From positions 6,820,001 through 6,884,000 of the forward strand of contig OZ176051.1 in assembly GCA_964247055.1 (NCBI GenBank): 64,000 nucleotides of DNA, in the 5' to 3' direction. Shown piece after piece: positions 35,785 through 46,700 of this stretch. A model generated the notes under the pieces. That model saw nothing but the letters and a program-made list of their open reading frames with translations. It did not search any database and was not told where the DNA came from. The translations under genes were made by a program, and so were the position numbers. The stretch comes from Paragordius varius. Lineage: Eukaryota > Nematomorpha. Position 1 is the stretch's first letter, and each line of letters starts with the position of its first letter.

Positions 35785-38700
35785 CTAATGAAGACATATA
35801 TTATATGTTATAGAGCAGTCGTAATAAATTAATTCTGTATATTTTCATCGTATTTTGATTAATTTTAAAAACAAAATAATAAATTACTGAAAGTAAGGGA
35901 ATCGATATTTTCCCAATAAACTTCAGCTTGTGATTTTTATTTTCATCCATTACCATCACATCCAACGTCGTGAACAAGTCATGAATTTCACTAAAATATT
36001 TTTAAACAAATACTTAATAAATTGATTGGTAATCAAAAAAACATATTGTTCTAGATAAGTTATAAAGATTCCTATATGTTTGGTTTTAGAAACCTGTGAA
36101 AAGTCCTTTGGAAAAATGTTTTAAATTTAAACCTTTACTAAAAAGGGTGTTCAATTATTAGTTATCAAACGGAATGGTAGATATTTTTATTGGTGGCCTC
36201 TTGATTAAAAATTAACGTTTTAGCCATGTAATGTGCTAACATTAACGGTGTATTTAATAAAAATATTTATTGAGATAACTTTTTAACTCGAACATAATTT
36301 TTTTGAATGTTTGCTATTATTTGTTTAAAGTACGATAGTAGTTGTCGAAATTTGGACTGTTTTCCGTTCCTAATTATTTTTATTGTTTCTAATAATAATT
36401 TACAAAGAATTATTTCCTACAAATATCGTTATAGTTCCATTATTTTATGAAATAGTTATGTTTTGGTGTCACAATATCTTAATCGCAAAAAACATAGAAA
36501 TTTTAATTGTGTGAAGATCGCTAAAAACCTGAATTAAAATAATTGTAAAATCAGCTCCAAAGAAACTATGTAATAGTCATATGTTACTGTTTGATTAAAA
36601 AAACCTCGGCAAACAGTTCACAGGCGATTAATTTGATATAGAGCTCATTATATTGACTAATATTATACTAAAAATACACACAAGTCCACCAAAAGGTAGC
36701 GTCCTATTTATATCATTTAATCATCATGTTGAATTTTGTGCCTGAAAAAGTACTTGCGGCACGCATTGCCATTGAAGAATAAAGCTCTTGTAATATCGTT
36801 TTGTGGTCAAACGTAAACATAGTATCGAAATGAAAATTATTTCATGTGAAGAGCTTTGGTAAACCACACAACTGCGAAGAAGATCAAGTCAGAAGTATTG
36901 TTGTATGATGACCCAAATCAAATGTAACAGTTGTAGATTCACGACAAAATCAATGTTTACGAGCAAAAAGAGAAAATATAAAATCGGTAAATGGGTCTCA
37001 CACAATTTGAATGAACGTCGAATAAGGCAAAGACACTTGTGATATCCAGCTTAAACGTCACAAAAGGAATATTTTGCATTGATTGGAACAGGTGATGAGA
37101 ACTGGCTTTATTTTATGAATACAAAATGTGTTGGTGGGACCGCAATATTGTGTAGTATGAAAACTCGGTGAAAATGTAAATTACAACGAATCGCCAACAA
37201 TGGTTTAATTTAAATCATGCATTTATCGAAACTACCGGAATTGAGAAGACATGGCAAAATGATTTAGTAATGATGCTCTGTCCCACACAGGGAAACTACT
37301 GAAAGACACCTTGAGATCGTTTCGATGGGAAATTCACATATCCGCTGAAATCTCATCTCTTGGACCATACTAATACAACTTCGCATCAATGGGGTATATC
37401 CTCGAGAGCAGGGCTACAATGATTTCGAAGATGTTGGAAAATGACTTGAAGAATGGACGCAAAAATATATCCATTTTTCTGGCACGGCATTCATATAATA
37501 TGTGAGAGATGGGCAAAATATGTATAAGCCGATGGACAATATTATCAGAGGCACAGCTTCCATTTTTGGCCCCCTGTGCATGAATACGTGATGGTACCTC
37601 CTTGCCCTCCATCTTGCATTTTAAAAAATAATCAAACGGTGATTTTTCTTATTAAAAATAATAGCTATTAAACAGCTATTTTTTTAAATAAATTTTTTTT
37701 CCGGTGGCCCTTCAACTATGGCGCCCATCAGCCCCCCTTTCCCCCTCTAGCTACTCCTCTGAATATTCTGAATGAAATAATAATTGATCTCTTTTTAACA
37801 TTACATACCGAAAAACCAGTAAAAACCCCATGACTACACCAGGTATGGTACCAGTTCCTTCGTATAGTTATATTTTTTAATTTAATGAAAAAATAGCTTA
37901 ACAAAATAACTTACAAAACAAAGGTTTTGTTCCACTCAGGTGCCACGTTTTTATATATGGTATGGGTTTGTAAGCGAGTATTTACCAATTCCAGTATGCA
38001 AAATGGATCGCTACTACCTGGAAAAAATTTTGTTTAACAAATAAAATCTTATTTAAACTATGTTTTAAAACAAGACTTATGAAGAAATGACAGGCTGCGT
38101 CGTGTTATTTTGATATTTTAGTGAGAATATTGATTAAAGTCCTTTTTTATGTAAAACAAACATAATTCCAACTAATTACAAAAATATAAAAAATTAAATT
38201 TAAAATTTTTTGTTCTACGTACCTCCAATGTCCACCGCTGTCAAATCTTTTGCTTTTAGGACTAGAAATAATTATTTGACAATTATAAACCTTTGACTAT
38301 GAGGTATCCCACATGGCTAAGATCAAAGAGTTTTTTCTTGTTTTCCTAACATAATTATCAAATATATTTTTCCTACCAAAATTATATACAATTTCATAAA
38401 TGACCTTGGCAAAAGGCTGAATTAATTTTTTTTGATCTTATAAAACCGCACTTTCACAACAATATAATCGTCGGACTTACTTGCAAATATCAAATAACAT
38501 AATATAAATGGATTATTACAGAAAAACAAACTGTTGTATAATATAGTAATTTTGGCATAAATAATAATAGCTTAACAACCCAAGATTGATTTAAACTTAC
38601 GCAAACTGACGTTAATTCATATTTGTGGTAGTTTTTTAATTTAGGACTTATTGCGGACAACTTTTTTCCATGCTGCTTCTTACGACGCATTTTTATTTTA

Positions 38701-41700
38701 AAAAACCCCTAACTGTAAATTTTTATGCTAAGATTTTAAACCAGATGATATGTTTTTACAAAATTGTGCAAGAATCGTAATATTTTTACGGCATAATAGG
38801 TTTCTTCAATTTGAGCCAAACTTGTGATGCCGTGCATAAGAGGCGGTCCACCATTTTGATCAGATGTTTGGTCTTTGGCCTGACAACCACTAATCACAAC
38901 CATAAATTTAATTGTACCCGTATGCGTTTCACTTTCAATATCTCTCCAAAATGTCGTATTCACATCTAAAGGTATTTCTGCGAGATCAATTTTTATTCTG
39001 TGTCCCATGTGAAAAAAAGATAAAAATAATAAAATTGAAATAACAGCATGTATTTTTATGGTTGCTTATTTCATACTATAGTTGAGCAATTTGCAACACA
39101 GTAGTGTATGGAAAAAAAATTGTTTATTCAACATTTGGTTGTTTTTTCCATACAGTAATGTGTTGTGCGAATTGCCCAGCTATAGTGTGAAAAAAGAAAC
39201 CATTAAAATTTAAATTATACGGACAAAATGTAAAAATATAAAGACTTTCCACTTTTTTAAAAACTCATTGTTTTAAATTGCGAATCATGAAGTAGAGATG
39301 AATATTGGTAACACAATCAATCATATATTTTGCAATTGTTAAATAAAGATATATATATATGGGAAATGAGTTAAAAAAGTATGGTTGTTTATTGAAAAAA
39401 TATTTGTCTTTATATTTTAACGTTTTGTTTTAACATTCAAATTTTACTCTTTAAAATCATAATCAATTAATATTTTATAATAAATGTATGCATACTTGCC
39501 TATACATGGAGAGGGTTTAGATAACGTCTTGTTAAAAACGGATACCGTCATAACTTGGCTCTCTTTCATGTATAAATGAAAAATAAACCGCTCTCTCCAA
39601 TGCGGAACATCAGCATTGTATTTTACCTAAAGGATATAAAAAGATGCGTAATGTATATAAAATTAAATATGACATTTTTAAAAATTGATTTTTTAAAACA
39701 ATTTTAACTTCACAAAATATATAATTATAATTTTAAAAGCTTCGGAAGAAAAATTTTTTTCAGTATATATGAATATGTTGTACAAATTATGCCAAAATTT
39801 ATCGATATTATTATTTAAAAAAATTAAGAATTTGTCATCTATTAAAAAAAATCAACCAAAGAAATAAAATATTTATTATCCAAATAAAACTGTTACACAA
39901 CTCAATATACATTTTATAAAATGTATTAATTTATTATCGTATACTTTTGTTTTAGCGCGTTCAGGTCCAAGACTCATTTTACAATAAAGGTTAAATGGTG
40001 GGCAAGGGATAGTTGTCGCATTAAGTGTTGTGAGATCAGTAAGAGATGAGATTGATTTGATAGATTTCGTAGGATCATTGTCTTGAAATGGATCTAAGGT
40101 AGCTGAAATATCTTTTGCTGGGGTCAATGGTTTAAAATTTTTGCCCTCCAAAACTACAAACGTGAGTGTACTGGTCCATATAAGATTTACCATTTTACGT
40201 TGTGCTTGTCGTCTTAAACTAATTATTCGACTCTATTCATTTATTATTATATGGGAATTTAATAAAATTGAGTATAATTATTTTGTTGAACTTATAATTA
40301 AACGGTAATAATAAAAAATTATGGCTAAATTAAAAAGGCCATAGGGAATAATGAAATTTAAATTTAAATCTTTTTTTATATAAACGCAATTCCTTTTTTT
40401 GTGAAATGCAAACAAAAATAATTATTGTTAAACTCATAGGATATAGTATTTTTGCAAGTAATATAATATAAATAAAAATATAGACTTACATCCTTTTCAT
40501 CCAAAACATGCTGGGACAAAATAGTCGAAACATTGAGGTATCCGCCTATTTCATCTTTGCCGCGGTTATGACACTTTAATTCCAGTTGGTAGTGATAAGT
40601 TCTGAAAAAAATTATCGGATTAATTTAACAAAAATTAGATCGTTTGAGGCATTTTTTGATATTTTATGGCATCTTACAAAAATAAAAATACGGATAATAG
40701 TACCCGTGAAAGCGAAAAATCGGCAAAGGTATTAATGCCAGTCGAAATTTTTGCACAATTTTATAAAGGTTAAAATTAAACCATAACCCAAACCGAAAAT
40801 GTTAAACAAGAGGCAATGGTTGCTCGACTTCCAAAACCAATTTCTCATAAATTTATTTATGATAAGGCTAACCCTTAATCTTTATTAAAATGGCGGCTCT
40901 CTGCGAACTTGTTCGGATCGATGACTTCTTCTTTATTTCTAATTATCCTACTTTCATTGTTTGATTTCACAAAATATCTGATTCTTCCCTAAATTTCCAC
41001 ACAAAAGGCGGAATTGGGAAGTTATGTCAAAAACCGTCTTTTAAAAACTCCTGATAAATTGATCTTTTTCCCTTCATTGACAAAAATTAAATCTAATAGA
41101 AAACAATTTTTAATTGAGGATTGATTAAATTTACATTAAAATTTCTTAACGGCATTTCTTATTTTATACATACAATATTTCCCAAAAATTTATAAGAAAT
41201 AGCCCGACTGTTATATTTAAAAAGGATTTCAAAAGCTGATAATTTCAAAGTTCACACTATTAAATTTTTTATAGAAACTGAGAATATTTAATGAAGGCCG
41301 ATTATACCCTCAAAAGAAGAAAAGTGGTTATACCTATTTAGTTCTATGTTGGAACAATCAATACAGGCAGCTCCAATAAAATCATCCTGAGTAGTTCTGT
41401 CATAATCAAAAACCATAAATTTCACTTCATTGGCCTCTTCAATGGTTTCAATGGGTATGATTACTTTTTCATCCCAAATCGGGTTCAAATTTTCTTTTAT
41501 CGTTTTGGTTCGATAAACTGTAACTGTACCCAATTTGACTTTAACATATGGATCACTGGTCCCTGTTTATGTTACGTGTTTCAATAGTTTTTCAAAATAT
41601 ATACAATACATATGCTATATGTATATTACACTGCAAAAAAATATTTAACAAAATAATTTTTTTTCATGAGATAGCTTATGACCAGCGAATACAAGTCTGT

Positions 41701-43682
41701 TTTAAAACAAATTAATATTTTTATTGAGATTCGTACGGATTGTTGGTTGATATTCTCTTACTCTTAAATCCTATTTTGCATAAATTATATACTTTAAAAT
41801 TCCCACTCATGTAAGATTTCAAAATAAAACAGTATAATTTTTTTATACACTCATAAACCAAACAAAAAATGGAAATATAAAAACAATATTTTTTGGTTTT
41901 ATTTTAATATTTAAGTTTTTTTTACTGAATAAAATAAGAATGTTAAGATTTTAATAGTGAGTTTAGCTAGTAAATAATTAAAAAAAATATTTTAATATAG
42001 TTTCATTAAAAATTTTTGTCTTTTAAGTGTGTTAAAAGAAAACGTCATCTTTTGACTTGAGATTTTAGATACCTAGCTACATGATTTTAGGCTATTTATA
42101 TATTGGAAATACCTCATAAAATAATAATAAACCATAATATCTCAAATTTTATCATTATTTTTTGAATTATCTTTAATTTTTACCCGGATTTTCTTTCAAT
42201 ATTTCAAAAACTATGTCGTCAATAAAAAAACTGTTGCGGCAAATGAATTCGCTGATCATAAGCTATCTCATAAAAAAAATTTTGTTAAAAAAGTTAACCC
42301 TTTTTTTGTACACAGTGTTATATAATTGGATATATTTACTTAAATTACCTATAATATCTTTTATAGCAAGCTGTTCCCCGCTATTGATATTGATTGTCAA
42401 ATGATAAATGGTTAAACTTTGAGCCAATTCTTCTTGTTGGTGCTTCTCATCACAAACTTCTGTTGCGTCTTTCAAAAATGAAATGCAGACAAAACGTAAA
42501 AATATAAAGACAAATATTTTTCTTCAAAAGACAACCATACTTTTGAGACCTTAATTCCTAAAATTATTTACAATTACAAGTGTATAATAGATGATTGATT
42601 GTGATACCAATATATATTCTTTCAAAAAAAACAAGTTTAAAAAATACAGGGTCTTTTTGAAAAATAATTGTTTTATTATTTTCACGTCCGTATAATTTTA
42701 ATTTTTAATGCAATTTCAAACGTAAGACAACCCAAAATTATATTTTATTTTGAATATTATGGTTTATAAAAAAAATCAATAACTACATGATAATATTTCA
42801 AACTTTAATAATTCGTTTCTTACCTTTCGTAATGTGTATGGTATCGTAAAATTGCGTGTTTGTATTGGATACCTCTTTAAAATGGTTAACTTTAAACTCA
42901 TTTAAGTAATGTTGCCTGTCAGGTGTCATACTTCGAGGCCTTAAAGCTTGTTTTATCATTTCTTTTTCGTGTCGAATCCATTTTTTAATTGGATTTTTTG
43001 TTTCCCTTATAAATAATACATTTTCATAAATATTTTAATCATTTACTGTGAGCATTTCACACGATAAAAATAAAAGCATGACTGACGGGCTTAATTTTTA
43101 AATTAAAATTATAAAGTCATTCTAAATAATCTTTTTTTAACAATTAACGAAAAAGATTTTTGTTAATTTTATATGAGGATATGTAAATAATGTTAATTTT
43201 TATCTAACAATTTATTTAAAAAAAATATATAAATTATAAAATGTAATATTTAATGATTTCCGTTTGACCCATAAAATTTATCTAAAACCGTAAAGAATTT
43301 TAAAACGAAAAATATTTTTACAATTTTATGGAAAATCAAAATAAATTAGGTGAATACTTTTTGGATGATTTATTTGATAGGCGTAATTGGTCATTCCTTA
43401 ATATATTGTTGGCTTTGTTGGAGAGGGATGTGCGATAGGTATTTATAACATTTTTATCCGCATATACCAACGGATCGTCCGGTCCTTGTTCCATAATGTC
43501 AAAACTGTTTCTTTGAAGTACAAAGGGATATTATGAGCAAATTTTATAAGACATTAATCATTTGGAAAAATTAAAATTCGTTAAAACTAAATTAGGGAAA
43601 TGCGCGCGAAATATTTTTTGGCATATATATTATAAAATGCATTTCCACACATACCTATATACATATCCCATACGCTTGAATA

Positions 43683-43724
<42 letters not shown>

Positions 43725-46700
43725 GAGTGTTGTTAAATAAATGCATTTTTAATATTTTTTGGTATATAGGTAAGGTGACCAGATTTTTTGAAGGAAAAAG
43801 CAGGACAAATCTGAGATAGGGGGCATGGGGGGGGGGGGGGTACAACCAAAAATTTTTATACAAAAAATATAATGTAATATTTATTTATTTTTAACTTTAA
43901 AATATAAAAAAAATATTTTATTCCTTGGTATATTTTTTTATATGAGTGAATGCGTTTTAGCAGATTGTCATCATTTTTAAATTATTGTAGAAATCTTCAC
44001 AAGAATTTTTCAAATTATATTCAGATAAAATGGCTAAAGTTTCAACATTTAAATTTGATTTTTCCGATGTCCATACTTAATTTACTGTGAACGCGCTCAG
44101 TAGCAGCGTTGGTTCCAGGTAAAGATAGTGCAAATCCACAATTTTTAAATTATTATTGTATCGAACATAGTTTGTTTTAAAATGATGAAATATTTTCAAC
44201 CATTTTTTTTCTACTGTATGTTTTTCTGCTGTCCATAATTTAAGTTTTTCATTATGAATATATTTTTTAACTCATGATACTTCAGAAAAAAGATCATCTG
44301 AAAGATTACTTTTTGGGAGATGCAGATGTAATCAAATGATTTTTAAACATCGCACCAATTAAATTCTGGTTTTAACACTTCTTTTTGAAGAAAATACTGA
44401 TAGAAATTGTCTTAATTTAAATTTATGCTTCTATCCTAATAAAAATTATATAAATAAGCCAAAATATCTAGATAAAATTTCGTTGTGAAAAAAAATTCCA
44501 TGTCAAACTACTTCGACGCCATTTTTATTTTTCAAAAATTTTGCAAAATATTGTCTTTTATTTTAATGGCACAAAAGCTAATTTTTTATTTAAATTACAT
44601 CTAACATCGTTAAAAGCGGTTTATTTTGTATTATTTTTCAATTAAACATTGCACACATGTCACGGTGACTTAATTTTTTACCTTTGGGTTTTTCATTAAT
44701 ATAATTAATATCAAGTATTTTTAAATAAATTTTTTATATATATTTCGGTTTATTAATGTTTTATAAGTGTAAACTTTTGCCATGATTTCAATTCATTCCA
44801 TATTTTTTAATTTTAATTTTAAACAGGCCTGGGCCATCCAACTACCCCAATTTTAATCGAAGGACTAAAATGAATCTGTTGTATCCAAGTGTTAATGTTA
44901 TCCAATGAAAATGATCGATTTCAATGAATTGCACCGTCCAATCTTCCAAATAATCTTTACAGTTTTTATAAAACAGTTTTATATGGTACAGTACAGGATG
45001 GCGATTTATGTTTTTCTAAATTATTTATAGCGGAGGGTTAATGGTATAAAATTATTTTCTAACCATTCTTGACATTGGAATTTTAGGTTAATAACTTCAT
45101 TGGCTACTTCAATTGCCGAAATTTTGGCACTTTCTATCAATTTAATAACATTTTGAAAGAGAGAAGCTTGATTATGTAGGAACTCTAACCATATTTTTAT
45201 AGAATCACTTTCAAAAAGTTAAAATTGTAGGACAATTGTCCTGTGATAAAAAATAGGATTTTAAAGGATCATACATTCTTTCGAGAGCTGGCAGAAGAGC
45301 TAATCAACGAGTTTTACAATATCCAAGCATTATTTGATATTGAACTTCTGCTTTTTCACAGAATTCTTTAAGTGTTTCACCGCGCACCGTGTATATATAA
45401 AAATAGTATATTTTAACAAATAAATCCACATCTAAGGGTTAAAAATCAGCAGCTGTTTGAATAGCGTTATGTATATGAACTGCACACCCAACAAAATATT
45501 TTTTGTTCCCCTCCTTGCTTTTCCACCGAAGTTCGTATTGGTGTTGTCAGCGCAATATGCGATGATTTTGTCTTTTAAATTATTTTTTCCTAGAATATTC
45601 ATTATTGAAATAAATATTATGTCGAAAATTTCACCGGGTAGAGAAAAATCTAAAATTTTAATTTCTACTCCGGTTTCTGGATCAAAGTATCTTATTAAAG
45701 AGGAAAATAATTTTGTTTCCTTTGGGTTTGATGCATCAGAGTATAGCAATATGAAATTAATTTTCAGCAAAGCTTTTTGCATTTCAGAAAATGCATGTGG
45801 TGAAAGGGCATTGCATACAATGACTTCAGCCTTTTTACCGGCTCATGTTTATTGAATAAGTTAATACCCGTGAGGTACAATCCATATATCTAAAGGTATG
45901 ATTGCGATTAACGGTGTGAAAAGATAAAACTTCGGCTAGTGCCAAATTCTTTTCTTCCTCTCCAAAAGAATTTTAATAAAAATCGCTCATTTTGTAAGAT
46001 GATGCCGCCATATCTTAAAAATATTTATGTTTCTGTGTATCCATATGCTTTGTTATATCATGCTTGCCGCATGTGCTAGGGTGAATTCCCCCTCGCATAT
46101 AAGACATTTAACAAATGATTGATTCTTTTTCTTTTTGATAAAAGGAAATTCTTTCATTAATCATTGTTGAATTTACAACCTCTTTTTGTACTCATATTTA
46201 AAACTATATTAGTATAAAAAAATATTATATTACCTTAATTTTGTGGAGTAAACGTATAAACTACCGATTTGTGGTATTAATTTGTCTTTATAATGTTGGC
46301 AGTAGGAGTAGCAAGCAAAGTGTATAATCATATTATATGAATTCGAAAAAATAAATATTTTTAATTTAAAAAAAATTCATTTAAAATTGATATAGATTTT
46401 AAAGATAACAAATGATAAAAAATTTAATTAAACGGATAAAATTAAATGTATTAAAAAAATTTTTATATCGTGAAAAAGCGGGACATTTCAAAAACGTAGC
46501 GGAACGCGGGACAATGTGTGAAAAAGCGGGACTGTCCCGCCAAAAGCGAAACGTCTGGTCACCTTATATATAGGTATGAGCATATCTTAGCTATATCTTA
46601 ATGATCGATAATTTACCATATATATTCTGCCATATAAGTAAATAAAAAATATATGTGGTTTATTGTTTTGGTCTATAATAATGCATAAAAGTTAATTAAG

